From the NCBI RefSeq assembly GCF_000513195.1, contig NZ_CBVI010000094.1, positions 18,217 through 82,216 on the forward strand: DNA of 64,000 bases, read 5' to 3'. The DNA is from Bacteroides timonensis (GTDB taxonomy: Bacteria > Bacteroidota > Bacteroidia > Bacteroidales > Bacteroidaceae). The position numbers were made by a program, and so were the translations under genes. Within the stretch, counting starts at the first letter, position 1; each line of letters starts with the position of its first letter. The notes below the pieces were generated by a model, which searched no databases, had not been told where the DNA came from, and saw nothing but the letters and a program-made list of their open reading frames with translations. Of this stretch, positions 1 to 9,140 are shown piece after piece.

Positions 1-2
1 AA

Positions 3-101
3 CAATTGGATATCAAGTATGCAAGGGATTTCTCTTTTTGGCTGGATATGAAGATTATCTTTAAGACGCTGACAGCGTTTGTACAAAAGGAGAATGTATA
101 A
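3..101 (+). CDS. C-terminal end of a bacterial sugar-phosphate transferase (partial)
   Basis: The frame starting at base 3 is open to a TAA at 99-101 and gives a 32-residue tail containing SFWLDMKIIFKTL. This matches the usual C-terminal ending of polyprenyl-phosphate hexose-1-phosphate transferases (WcaJ/Bac_transf family), in which an aromatic-x-W/L-LDhKIIhKT helix follows the catalytic domain. These membrane enzymes load the first sugar phosphate onto undecaprenyl phosphate. The gene's start lies outside the window. It sits 27 bases before the TolC-like gene on the same strand and would be the initiating enzyme of this exopolysaccharide operon. Family assignment rests on a short tail, so it is likely but not certain. 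Confidence 0.6.
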   Translation, partial: QLDIKYARDFSFWLDMKIIFKTLTAFVQKENV

Positions 102-128
102 AACGACATCAATAAAAACAAAAAAGAA

Positions 129-962
129 ATGACCAAGAAATATATAAGAATTATAATTTGCAGCATAACCTTTATTGGGTTATATTCGTTTCCATCCTTT
201 GTGTCCGCACAAGAGATGACGCGGGAGGAGCGCATCAAAGCACTGGAAAAGCTAAAAATGGATGATGAGAAATGGGAAAATAATACTATCAAGCAAGCAA
301 CTAAGAACATACCATTAGAACTTGAAAAGCTTGAGCTTCCTCCATTAGCAACGTTTTTAGATGCTGTTGTAGAAAATGCGACGGTAAAACGAGCACGGTC
401 ACAAGTGGAACAAATAAAAAATGAATACCGCTTGCAAAAGCGAGACTGGTGGAACTATTTTAAACTAAATGGAGTATATTCATATGGACGGTACAATGTT
501 ATTGGCAATGCTAGTGATGAATTTACACCTATGTACCAAACAACCATGTCTAGCGCGCAACATAATTTTAATGTTGGAGCTAATGTTAGTGTTAGTCTTG
601 GCGATTTAATAAATCGACCACTCAAATTAAAAAAATACAAATATGACATTGAACAGTTGCAATACACACAAGAAGAAGTAATGGAAGAACGGCGATTAAA
701 AGTACTAGAAGTATATAATGCCGTTACCGAGCAATTGGCTACCATGAAAGCTAAAGCTGAAACAGCCGCTCTTTACAATGCCTTAATGAAAATCAGCGAA
801 TATGATTTCATTCATGGAAAGATTGATATAAGTTCTTTAGCTTTGGAGCGTAATCGACGTACAGGTGCTGTCACCTCTTACGAACAAAGCCGTGTTACTT
901 TACATAACTCAATCGTGTTGTTGGAAATGCTAACCAATGTAAGGATTCTAAAAGATAAATAA
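129..962 (+). CDS. TolC-like outer-membrane/periplasmic protein, half-length
   Basis: The 277-residue product begins with a signal peptide (basic MTKKY, hydrophobic stretch to about residue 27 ending SAQ). The rest alternates amphipathic helix (about 85-105 and 175-270) with a beta-like stretch rich in aromatic and glycine residues (about 108-160), as in one TolC structural repeat. Full TolC proteins have two such repeats and 420-480 residues, so this is about half size. It is followed after 7 bases by the chain-length gene, so a role in export of the polysaccharide is inferred from context. No Wza-type OPX gene is in view; it may lie upstream of the window. The exact family is uncertain. Confidence 0.6.
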   Translation: MTKKYIRIIICSITFIGLYSFPSFVSAQEMTREERIKALEKLKMDDEKWENNTIKQATKNIPLELEKLELPPLATFLDAVVENATVKRARSQVEQIKNEYRLQKRDWWNYFKLNGVYSYGRYNVIGNASDEFTPMYQTTMSSAQHNFNVGANVSVSLGDLINRPLKLKKYKYDIEQLQYTQEEVMEERRLKVLEVYNAVTEQLATMKAKAETAALYNALMKISEYDFIHGKIDISSLALERNRRTGAVTSYEQSRVTLHNSIVLLEMLTNVRILKDK

Positions 963-969
963 GGAAAGT

Positions 970-3129
970 ATGGATATATCACTATTTGTATCGCAATTTC
1001 TCTACCGTATCCGCTATTGGCTGCTATGGGGTACACTATTTGTCACTGGATTAGTTGTCTATTTCACACAGTTTCTCCCGTATAGTTACACCGTAGAAGG
1101 CAGTTTGTATGCGGGCATTACTAATGCAGTCAATCTGGATGGAACGGCATCAGTCAATGTCATTAGTACGTTTGATAACCTTATTAATATAGCTAAGTCA
1201 CGTGGAACTTTAGCCAAAGTATCTATCCGTTTGTTAGCCAATGCTTATACATTTGGTGAAGAATGGAAAGACAATAATTATATTCAGGCTAAGCATTACC
1301 GTCAGTTACTACAAATGACCCCTAAAGAGGTATTGGCATTAGTCGATAGGAAAGATGTGCAAAAAACCACTGCTAATTTAGAAGAATACTGCAAAAAAAA
1401 CAGTGAGAATTTCATTAATACTCTTTTCAATCGCCCCGTAGCTTTTTACGGAGCACGAGCATTAGAGGAAATCATTGTTGAAAGAGAAGGCAATAGTGAT
1501 ATTTTGATGATAACCTATACCTCAGCCGATCCAGGGATAACTCAACAAACTGTTGCTATTTTAATTGAAGAATTGAGAAAAGCCTATAAATTGTTACGTT
1601 TTAAATCTACTAATGATGTAATCGCCTATTTTGAAGAACAAGTACGTATCACTAAACAAAAGTTGAGTGCAGAGGAAGACGATTTAATGAAATATTGTAT
1701 AGAACAACGAGTCATTAATTATACGGAAGAATCTAAAGCACTCGCCAATATCCGTTATACCTCGGACGATGTGTTCACTGAGATTTCACGCGAATATGAA
1801 AGTGCCGTTGCTCTACGCAAAATGTTAGATGAGAAAATGGACATTCGCGCTAAAATCATTCGTGATAATACTAATTTACTTAATGAGTTGGAAAAAGTCA
1901 GTGACTTAAACCAAAACATAATGGAACAAGAGATTTTTATAACGGATAAAGCTCAGAATAAAAACCTAAAGTTACAACGGGAAAAAAGAGAGTTAAAAAA
2001 GGCAGAAGAAAATATAAACAGACTTTCGGACAATCTAAATGAATATGGAATGTCAAAGGAAGGAGTGGGCATTCAAGAAATGGTAAAAGAATGGCTTAAC
2101 GCTTGCGTAAACGAAGCCAAAATGAGTGCTGAAATGAAAGTTATGTCAAAGCGCCAACAGGATATTTTTGACCAATACAGCCTAATGTCTCCTGTAGGAA
2201 CTCAAGTTAGTCGCAAACAACGCGCTATTGACATTGCAGAAGATAATTATCGAACTCAAATCAGCGGCTTAGCCCAAGCTAATTTACAATTAAAAAATCT
2301 TGAAATGACTACAAGTAATCTGCAAACTATTGCTCCTCCCGCTTATCCGTTAACAGATAATGGACGGCGTCGAATGATCTATGTTCTAATAGCTTTTGTA
2401 GGAAGTCTCATATTTATTACGACTTATTTCTTGCTGATTGAGTTGTTAGACCGTACGTTACGTGACCCTCTTCGCAGTAAGCGATTAACTAAACTTCCAG
2501 TTATTGCAGCATTCAATGGTACCAATAATCTGAAGTTTCGTGGTTTCTTAAGGGCTTGCAACCGTCTTGCAGCAGCATATAGTTGCCGACAGATGAATAA
2601 TTATCTTCAACCTGGCAGACCGACCATTATCAACCTGCTCAGTATGGATCCCAAAGAGGGAAAATCATTCCTTGCGCAGTTCTTTGCTGATTACTGGAAA
2701 ACAGAAGGACTTCATGTACGCATAGTTAATCATGATATTGATTTTGAGAATGAGACTCCCCAATATGTGCAAGCTCAAAAATTGTCAGACTTTTGGATGT
2801 TAAATGAAGCTGAAAAAACTCCAGATATTATTTTAGTGGAATATCCGGCAATCAGTACATCTAGTATCCCACTTCATGTACTGGAGGAAGCTGACTTGAC
2901 TTTATTAATAGCCAATGCGCGCCGCTTATGGAGTTCGGATAATGATGCCCTATTGGAAGCTGTCAAAAAGAGCTTAGAAAATAAGCCATTCTTCCTATAC
3001 TTAAATAACGCTGACCGCGAGACAGTGGAGATGTTTACTGGAAAATTGCCACCTAACACTCTGCTCCACTCATGGTTAAGACGTATGGCACAGTTAGGAC
3101 TAACAAGTCAAAAAGCTGCCGTTAAATAA
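970..3129 (+). CDS. Wzc/GumC-like polysaccharide chain-length protein with degenerate kinase domain
   Basis: The 719-residue product has a membrane segment at about residues 12-34, a long periplasmic region with coiled coils (about 215-240 and 290-360), a second membrane segment at about 469-491, and a cytoplasmic ATPase-like domain. This is the order of polysaccharide co-polymerases with a fused BY-kinase. The kinase motifs are eroded: the Walker A equivalent at 558-566 reads SMDPKEGKS (first glycine lost, GKS kept), Walker A' at about 587 reads NHDID where DxDxR is expected, and Walker B ends in E not D. The C terminus (LTSQKAAVK) has no tyrosine cluster. It probably sets chain length with the neighbouring polymerase but may not be an active tyrosine kinase. 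Confidence 0.8.
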   Translation: MDISLFVSQFLYRIRYWLLWGTLFVTGLVVYFTQFLPYSYTVEGSLYAGITNAVNLDGTASVNVISTFDNLINIAKSRGTLAKVSIRLLANAYTFGEEWKDNNYIQAKHYRQLLQMTPKEVLALVDRKDVQKTTANLEEYCKKNSENFINTLFNRPVAFYGARALEEIIVEREGNSDILMITYTSADPGITQQTVAILIEELRKAYKLLRFKSTNDVIAYFEEQVRITKQKLSAEEDDLMKYCIEQRVINYTEESKALANIRYTSDDVFTEISREYESAVALRKMLDEKMDIRAKIIRDNTNLLNELEKVSDLNQNIMEQEIFITDKAQNKNLKLQREKRELKKAEENINRLSDNLNEYGMSKEGVGIQEMVKEWLNACVNEAKMSAEMKVMSKRQQDIFDQYSLMSPVGTQVSRKQRAIDIAEDNYRTQISGLAQANLQLKNLEMTTSNLQTIAPPAYPLTDNGRRRMIYVLIAFVGSLIFITTYFLLIELLDRTLRDPLRSKRLTKLPVIAAFNGTNNLKFRGFLRACNRLAAAYSCRQMNNYLQPGRPTIINLLSMDPKEGKSFLAQFFADYWKTEGLHVRIVNHDIDFENETPQYVQAQKLSDFWMLNEAEKTPDIILVEYPAISTSSIPLHVLEEADLTLLIANARRLWSSDNDALLEAVKKSLENKPFFLYLNNADRETVEMFTGKLPPNTLLHSWLRRMAQLGLTSQKAAVK

Positions 3130-3157
3130 TAATTAACAACGATAATAAGGGAAAAAT

Positions 3158-4636
3158 ATGCCACTTAGCACACAACTGAAGGAGATACCTCCTCGCATTA
3201 CTACCTATTTATTACTCTTAATAGGTTTGGTGGTGATGGCTTACGCCCTTATCTTTCAGAAATTAATTATTTTTGCGGCAGTAGTATTTCTTCCATTGGG
3301 ATTAATTATCTTTAGATATAGCATTCAGGTACCTCGTTTCAGCTTCCTGCTCTATGTCGTTTTTTCTTACTACCTTACAGCGATAATGCGATATAGTCGC
3401 ACAGAGGGGCTCAGTGTTATTGGAGATACATTATTGGTTTTTATCTTTGTAACCATTCTGATTCATTCCGCCCGACACAAAGAAAAAATAGATTTTTCTA
3501 ATGCCATCAATTATGTTACAGTAGGATATGCCGTATGGATGCTTTATTTGCTGATACAATTCCTCAATCCACATGCAAGCTTCAATGGAGAAGACATCAC
3601 CGCCACTGTTCGTGGTTGGTTTCTCGGAATACCAGTGCTCTATATCATTACATCTCTGCTTCTTGACAAACCTCAGTTATTAAAAAAGGCTCTGATCATT
3701 GTTGGTATTTTAACATTAACGGCTTTTATAAAAGTTTTGTATCAAAAATATCGTTGGTTTGATGCGGCAGAGGTAGAATGGTTAATGGAAGTAGGAGCTG
3801 GAACCCACCTGCTCATTAGTGGTATTCGTTATTTCTCAATCTTCAGTGATGCCGGAAATTTTGGAGCAAATATGGGTATGGTAACCATTGTCTACGGAAT
3901 CATTGCTTTCCACACTCCTCAGAAATGGTTACGTTGGTTTTATTTTGGAGTTATGGGTATGGGAATAGCTGGAATGCTTTTTTCTGGAACTCGCAGTGCC
4001 ATTATCATTCCTTTGGGGGGATTAATGCTCTATTGCTTCCTTGGTAAAAGTATTAAAATAGTAATAATATCTGCTCTCGCGCTCGCTGTACTATATTCTT
4101 TTTTTACTTTTACTACTATTGGTGATGATAATCCCATCATTCGACGTATGAGAACAGCGTTTACTCCACAAGAAGATGCTTCTTTTAATACACGCCTAAA
4201 AAACCGAGAGGATATAGCAATTTATCTTTCTAATCATCCTTGGGGAGCTGGAGTTGGAAAAAATGTAACAAAGGCAACTGAGACTGAAAAAGGAATAGTT
4301 ATGAAGAACATCCCTCCAGATTCTTTCTATGTCAATATTTGGATACAAACAGGCTATACCGGCTTGATTCTTTATCTTGCCATTTATGCAGTCATATTCT
4401 TGCGCTGCTGTTATATTATAATGTTCCGAATCCGTAATAAGAGTTTATACCACATGCTATCAGCCTTACTATGCGGAATATTTGGCATGTGGCTAAATGG
4501 TTATGCCGGTGAAGCTATGGGAATGCCTCCCAATACCGTGATGCTTGCCTCTGCACTTATATTTATAATGAACGGTCCTTATATGGACAAACAAATCGAA
4601 TCAAAGCAATCTGATATAAAACCCAATAAAGCATAG
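3158..4636 (+). CDS. O-antigen ligase/polymerase (Wzy/WaaL-type) membrane protein
   Basis: The 492-residue protein is almost entirely hydrophobic with roughly a dozen membrane segments. A large loop near residues 330-385 contains NHPWGAGVGKN, fitting the conserved loop of the Wzy_C/O-antigen ligase family where such glycine-rich NHP...GxGxG stretches occur. These enzymes polymerise or transfer lipid-linked repeat units on the outer face of the inner membrane. It follows the chain-length gene after 28 bases and precedes the GT2-like gene by 6 bases, so it is most simply the polymerase of this locus. The sequence does not separate polymerase from ligase. Confidence 0.75.
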   Translation: MPLSTQLKEIPPRITTYLLLLIGLVVMAYALIFQKLIIFAAVVFLPLGLIIFRYSIQVPRFSFLLYVVFSYYLTAIMRYSRTEGLSVIGDTLLVFIFVTILIHSARHKEKIDFSNAINYVTVGYAVWMLYLLIQFLNPHASFNGEDITATVRGWFLGIPVLYIITSLLLDKPQLLKKALIIVGILTLTAFIKVLYQKYRWFDAAEVEWLMEVGAGTHLLISGIRYFSIFSDAGNFGANMGMVTIVYGIIAFHTPQKWLRWFYFGVMGMGIAGMLFSGTRSAIIIPLGGLMLYCFLGKSIKIVIISALALAVLYSFFTFTTIGDDNPIIRRMRTAFTPQEDASFNTRLKNREDIAIYLSNHPWGAGVGKNVTKATETEKGIVMKNIPPDSFYVNIWIQTGYTGLILYLAIYAVIFLRCCYIIMFRIRNKSLYHMLSALLCGIFGMWLNGYAGEAMGMPPNTVMLASALIFIMNGPYMDKQIESKQSDIKPNKA

Positions 4637-4642
4637 AACTAT

Positions 4643-5833
4643 ATGAATGACTTTTTTCAAATTTTGAATCCTGACTGGTGGTTAGACGAAAACAATAATG
4701 CCCTGCAAATTGCTGACGCGATTTTATACTTATTGCTAGCCATCCCAGTAATGTATCTTTTAATATGTGCTTTTTTCTCTATGGGAAAATATAAGAACCC
4801 ATACCCTCAAGCAAAGATACAACACCGTTTTCTTGTAATATTTGCCGTACTTAGGAATGGGAAAGAAGTAATTCAATCAATTGAACATTTTCTAGACACA
4901 CAGCAATATCCTCGTGAAAAATACGATATTGCAGTTGCAGCTACTCAGTTATCTGAAGAGGATCTTATAAAATTACTTCAGATGCCTGTTAATATTGTTG
5001 TTCCTGATAATGAAAAATGTACTAAAGTTTATGCCATCCAGCAGGTTATGCAACGCTATTCGCCCGATGAGTATGACATGGTAGTCATATTTAATTCTGA
5101 TAACCGCATAGTCCCCAAAGCTTTAGAATTATTCAACAATGCCTATTATTCCGGTTGTGATGCTATACAAGCGCATCGCATGACTGAAAATCTAACTACC
5201 AATATTGCTATATTGAATGCTACCAGTGAAGAGATCAATAATAACCTTTTCCGTAAGTCGCATACTCGTATGGGATTTTCATCAGCCCTTATTGGTTCAG
5301 CCATGGCTTTCGATTTTCGTATGTTTCATGAAATTACTCCTACTCTGAAAGGCTCTGATTTGAGCAAATCTTTGGAAACAGCTTTGCTCAATCAAAATAT
5401 CTATACGGAATACCTTGAAGAAGTTGTATGTTACAGTAAAAAAGAGGAGAACGCCAATGGTTATGAAATGCAGCGACTCAATTGGCTCCGTTCGCAATAT
5501 AGCAGTACTTTCCTTGCAATCAAGCGATTGCCTTTTGCCTTAATAAGAGGACAATGGGACTATTCTTTAAAGCTATTCCAGTGGTTAATACCTTCTCGTT
5601 TTATGCTTATCGCCTTAATAGCCTTATGTGGTTTTTTAACCATGTTATACGACTGGCCTCTTAGTCTCAAATGGTTTGCCTTATTAGGTATTATTGCCAT
5701 GTCTTTCCTTATGGCTTTACCTGAAGGTGAAATTAACAAGCGCTTCAAACGTGCTATTTGGGGAGTCCCTATGCTTATACTTGTAACCTTATTCAGCCAT
5801 ATATCTAATATTTTCCGGAAAAAAGGAAAATAA
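4643..5833 (+). CDS. GT2-like membrane protein that lacks catalytic signatures (pseudo-glycosyltransferase)
   Basis: The 396-residue protein has a membrane segment at about residues 25-47, a GT-A-like domain and C-terminal membrane segments (about 305-345 and 370-385). It is a clear relative of the enzyme at 32101-33273: both share a block around ATSEEINNNLFRKSHTRMG / AISEEINNSIFRLGHVNLG followed by a GSAMAFDF / GSGMAFEY motif. Where the relative has DAD (134-136) and QRRRW (262-266), this protein has NSD (151-153) and QRLNW (277-281). The early acidic nucleotide-site residues (YKED and SDH in the relative) are LRNG and ATQ here. It may be a non-catalytic partner or a transferase of altered chemistry. 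It is conserved in length and tightly packed in the operon, so it does not look like a decaying gene. Confidence 0.75.
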   Translation: MNDFFQILNPDWWLDENNNALQIADAILYLLLAIPVMYLLICAFFSMGKYKNPYPQAKIQHRFLVIFAVLRNGKEVIQSIEHFLDTQQYPREKYDIAVAATQLSEEDLIKLLQMPVNIVVPDNEKCTKVYAIQQVMQRYSPDEYDMVVIFNSDNRIVPKALELFNNAYYSGCDAIQAHRMTENLTTNIAILNATSEEINNNLFRKSHTRMGFSSALIGSAMAFDFRMFHEITPTLKGSDLSKSLETALLNQNIYTEYLEEVVCYSKKEENANGYEMQRLNWLRSQYSSTFLAIKRLPFALIRGQWDYSLKLFQWLIPSRFMLIALIALCGFLTMLYDWPLSLKWFALLGIIAMSFLMALPEGEINKRFKRAIWGVPMLILVTLFSHISNIFRKKGK

Positions 5834-5850
5834 AATGAAACAGTCACCGT

Positions 5851-6978
5851 ATGAAAATAGCCATCGAAGCTCAACGCATATTTCGTTCTAATAAGCATGG
5901 TATGGATTTTGTGGCACTAGAAACCATACGTGAGCTTCAGAAACGAAATGACGGTAATGAGTATTATATCATCGTTGCTCCGGGTGAAGATCACTGTATA
6001 GAATCTTCTAATAACCTGTCCATCATAGAATTGAAGAGTTCTGGTGGTTATCCATTTTGGGAACAAGTAGCATTACCGCGAATAGTAAAACAATTAGGAG
6101 TTGATTTGCTCCATTGTACTTCTAATACAGCTCCACTACGATGCCCCGTACCATTAGTGCTGACTCTTCATGATATTATCTATCTAGAGCCTCGTTTACG
6201 TCGTAGCCCTTCCCTTTACCAAGAAATGGGATGGTATTATCGTCGTCTCATAGTTCCACATATTTTAAAAAATTGTAAAATGATAATTACTGTATCCCAG
6301 TATGAATGTAATCGTATTCGCCAGGCTTTGCAAATACCGGCAGAACGAATAACATCTATTTACAATGGTTACAATTCTCATTTTTTCCTCCAAGAAGAGA
6401 TTAACATGGAGATTGTACATCGGTACATTTCTGAAGAAGGTTTTTTATTATTCTTGGGCAATACTGACCCCAAAAAGAATGCCCTAGGTACACTAAAATC
6501 TTATAGTCTCTATCTACAACAATCAACTGTAAAACGCCCATTGCTCATTGCAGATTTAAAAGAATCCTACATAAACGCGTTGTTGAAGCAAAATGAACTT
6601 GAACACATCAAACCTCATTTATATTATCCAGGATATATAGCCAATAGCGATTTACCTACGCTCTACAATGCAGCTTTCGCCTTTCTCTATCCTTCACTAC
6701 GTGAGAGTTTCGGTATTCCTATGCTGGAAGCCATGGCCTGCGGAACCCCAGTCATAACCAGCAATACTTCTGCTATGCCCGAAGTTGCCGGTGAAGGAGG
6801 TATCCTTATCTCCCCACAGCATCCTCAAGAAATAGCAGATGCAATATTGCATTTAGAAAACAACAAAGCATTTTATCAGCAACAAAGTTCTTGTGGATTG
6901 GAACGCGTTAAACAATTCTCTTGGAAATATACTGCTGAAGAGTACGTGAAAATATACAAAGAAATTCTATATCCATAA
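5851..6978 (+). CDS. glycosyltransferase family 4
   Basis: The 375-residue protein has the two-Rossmann GT-B layout: an N-terminal acceptor half beginning MKIAIEAQRIF and a C-terminal donor half with LRESFGIPMLEAMACGTPVI near residues 286-305, which holds the E-x7-E nucleotide-sugar signature of GT4 enzymes. It would add a sugar to the lipid-linked repeat unit on the cytoplasmic face. The gene starts 17 bases after the GT2-like gene and ends 18 bases before the next GT4. The ATG at 5851 is chosen because the ATG at 5834 is in another frame that stops quickly. Donor and linkage cannot be read from sequence. Confidence 0.85.
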   Translation: MKIAIEAQRIFRSNKHGMDFVALETIRELQKRNDGNEYYIIVAPGEDHCIESSNNLSIIELKSSGGYPFWEQVALPRIVKQLGVDLLHCTSNTAPLRCPVPLVLTLHDIIYLEPRLRRSPSLYQEMGWYYRRLIVPHILKNCKMIITVSQYECNRIRQALQIPAERITSIYNGYNSHFFLQEEINMEIVHRYISEEGFLLFLGNTDPKKNALGTLKSYSLYLQQSTVKRPLLIADLKESYINALLKQNELEHIKPHLYYPGYIANSDLPTLYNAAFAFLYPSLRESFGIPMLEAMACGTPVITSNTSAMPEVAGEGGILISPQHPQEIADAILHLENNKAFYQQQSSCGLERVKQFSWKYTAEEYVKIYKEILYP

Positions 6979-6996
6979 CTCATAACACCAGTACTT

Positions 6997-8145
6997 ATGG
7001 CAGACTTCATTATCACGGCGCTTCAGACTTGGGAATTCAGCATTGGTTCTAATGCTAAAGATATTGCATTGGAACTGTCTAGACAACATCGTGTTTTGTT
7101 TATTAACACCCCTGTTCCTTCCCGGCATTCTCATTCAAAGCTACGTACCATCCAAGAGAATTTATGGGTGCTTGACTGTAATTTCACAATACTACCAGTT
7201 AATAAACTCCCGGACGGTTTTCTTTTTGATTTCGCAAACCGCTTCAATAATAAATTAATTTTTCATGCCGTCAATCAAGCAGCTAAGCAGCTTGGATTTC
7301 AAAATATCATACATTTCTGCGACAATGATATATATCGTAGTTTTTATGCCCGCACATATCTACATGCCTCATTATATATTTACTATCGGCGTGACAATCT
7401 TCATGCCGTACCTTATTGGAAACGCCATATCCGACGTTTGGAACCTGCACTCATTCAAAAAAGCGACTTAGTAATGTGCAACTCTGAGGAATTGGCAGAA
7501 TATGTACGCAGTTATCTCCCAACTACCCAAGTTCATAATGTCGGGCAAGGTGTGGATTTATCAGCCTATCATGCCGATGCAAATTATGTTTTGCCGAAAG
7601 AGTACCTTTCTTTGCCACACCCTATCATTGGATATACAGGAGTAATATATTCGCTACGCCTTGATATAGAATTATTATATAAGATAGCTTTAGATTGTCC
7701 TCAATACACTTTTATATTCATCGGACCAGAAGATGAAGTTTTTCAAAATCATCGTATTCATAATCTTCCTAATACACACTTTACAGGAATTCGTCCACCA
7801 GAACAAATGCCAGCCTATATTCGGTTTATGGATGTATGCATGAATCCTCAGATAGTAAACGAAGTAACTATTGGAAATTATCCACGAAAAATAGATGAGT
7901 ATTTAGCTATGGGAAAACCTGTCGTGGCTACCCGTACCCGAACTATGGAGTTCTTCAAAGATTATGTATACTTATGTTCATCAGTTGATGAATACAAAAG
8001 GGCTATCGCCAATGCACTTAAAACTGACTCGCCCACATTACAGAAACGCCGTATCATTTTTTCTCAAACCCATACATGGGAATATGGCGTAAGACGAATT
8101 TTAAAAATAATCGAAGACTATGACATTGCAAGAAATAAAAGATAG
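6997..8145 (+). CDS. glycosyltransferase family 4 (TuaH-like)
   Basis: The 382-residue protein looks like a GT-B enzyme: the donor half starts near residue 210 with GYTGVIYSLRLDIELL, continues with FIFIGPEDE, and has a short conserved stretch PRKIDEYLAMGKPVVATRT near 305-323. This pattern (KxxEYLAxGKPVVxT) is typical of TuaH/WcaI-like glycosyltransferases. Its last 26 bases overlap the start of the acyltransferase gene in another frame, indicating translational coupling. It is a soluble or membrane-associated cytoplasmic enzyme of repeat-unit assembly; the sugar is unknown. Confidence 0.8.
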   Translation: MADFIITALQTWEFSIGSNAKDIALELSRQHRVLFINTPVPSRHSHSKLRTIQENLWVLDCNFTILPVNKLPDGFLFDFANRFNNKLIFHAVNQAAKQLGFQNIIHFCDNDIYRSFYARTYLHASLYIYYRRDNLHAVPYWKRHIRRLEPALIQKSDLVMCNSEELAEYVRSYLPTTQVHNVGQGVDLSAYHADANYVLPKEYLSLPHPIIGYTGVIYSLRLDIELLYKIALDCPQYTFIFIGPEDEVFQNHRIHNLPNTHFTGIRPPEQMPAYIRFMDVCMNPQIVNEVTIGNYPRKIDEYLAMGKPVVATRTRTMEFFKDYVYLCSSVDEYKRAIANALKTDSPTLQKRRIIFSQTHTWEYGVRRILKIIEDYDIARNKR

Positions 8146-8740
8146 ACTCAAGGAAAATCCAAACCTGAAAGCACGTCTCCATCGAATGATGTTCAGCAAT
8201 GCCCGTCCCCGTCTATGGGTAAAATGGCTGGTCAATCCGTTCGTATTTCGTCATGGCAAAAAAGCTGTCATCCGCCGACAGACAGTGATGAACGTATCCC
8301 CCATCAACCGATTCCACTTGGGAACGCGCAGCACCATCGAAGAATACACGATAGTAGACAATGGCGTGGGTGATGTCATAATCGGAGATCATACGCGCAT
8401 TGGGCTGCGCTGCACCATCATTGGACCTGTACAAATAGGAAACCACGTGATACTGGCGCAAAATATCGCAATATCCGGCCTGAACCACCGCTATGAAGAT
8501 CCTCAACTCCCCATACATCAACAGGGAGTGACAACCACACCTATACAAATAGGAGATGACTCATGGATAGGAGCCAATTCTGTAATAACAGCAGGTGTAA
8601 ATATAGGAAAACATGTTGTCGTGGGTGCCGGCAGTGTGATTACCAAAGATATACCTGACTATAGTATAGCAGTAGGAAATCCCGCAAGAGTAATAAAGAA
8701 CTTCGATTTCGATCAAAAGAAATGGATATCTGTAAAATAA
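8120..8740 (+). CDS. hexapeptide-repeat acyltransferase (left-handed beta-helix)
   Basis: The 206-residue protein carries repeated hexapeptide turns (IGDHTRIGLRCTIIG, IGNHVILAQNIAI, IGDDSWIGANSVI, IGKHVVVGAGSVI) ending in the usual VAVGNPARVIK-type tail (here IAVGNPARVIKNF). The motif GLNHRYEDP near residue 130 supplies the catalytic histidine typical of maltose/galactoside O-acetyltransferase relatives. It most likely O-acetylates a sugar of this polysaccharide with acetyl-CoA. It is the last gene of the operon; a new promoter follows it. The start at 8120 overlaps the previous gene by 26 bases. Confidence 0.85.
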   Translation: MTLQEIKDRLKENPNLKARLHRMMFSNARPRLWVKWLVNPFVFRHGKKAVIRRQTVMNVSPINRFHLGTRSTIEEYTIVDNGVGDVIIGDHTRIGLRCTIIGPVQIGNHVILAQNIAISGLNHRYEDPQLPIHQQGVTTTPIQIGDDSWIGANSVITAGVNIGKHVVVGAGSVITKDIPDYSIAVGNPARVIKNFDFDQKKWISVK

Positions 8741-8764
8741 TCTCTTCCTTTCCCCACTTTTTTA

Positions 8765-8772
8765 TACCTTTG
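8765..8772 (+). promoter_or_regulatory. Bacteroides-type -7 element ahead of the small protein gene
   Basis: TACCTTTG fits the TAnnTTTG -7 consensus. No clean TTTG stands at the -33 position. The predicted start of transcription, about 8779, lies just before the ATG at 8802, which supports 8802 as the original start of the following small gene. Confidence 0.5.
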
Positions 8773-8801
8773 CCACTTTTTATTTTATTAATATCAAATT
8801 T

Positions 8802-9039
8802 ATGAAAAAATTCATTTAATTTATCCATCACCAACAAGAATGGTGTAGAAATTTTCAGTGTCCAAACCGAGACCGAACACATGAAACTGGAATTTGTCGC
8901 ATTGGAACTTTTTGCCCGGGGCATAGAGAAGTTACTGGAAGACAAAGGCAACATCAGTACGCGCATGGAGCGAATGTTAGGAACCCTTCGCGATGTCACC
9001 CACCGTTTCAGGCACACCCCAGACAAAAAAGGCGAATAA
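8802..9039 (+). pseudogene. small conserved-looking protein with one-base frame break
   Basis: An ATG at 8802 gives MKKFI and then a TAA at 8817-8819. Skipping one T of the TTT run at 8815-8817 restores an open frame that continues NLSITNKNGVEIFSVQTET and on through the ATG at 8881 to the TAA at 9037-9039. The downstream part alone (8881-9039) encodes a 52-residue, helix-rich, charged peptide (MKLEFVALELFARGIEKLL...). The restored product would be about 78 residues. No GTG, TTG or ATG lies in frame between the break and 8881. It could be a pseudogene, a consensus error in a T run, or a gene reinitiating at 8881. I do not recognise the family. It sits at the head of the replication-like module. 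Confidence 0.5.
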
Positions 9040-9140
9040 GACTGACAGACAGATGTTTGTGTATAATAATCGCAATGCGCATTTCAGCGCAAGAGCCCCA
9101 CCAAACGTTAAGGAATAATAAATCATCTCTTTTTTCAAGA

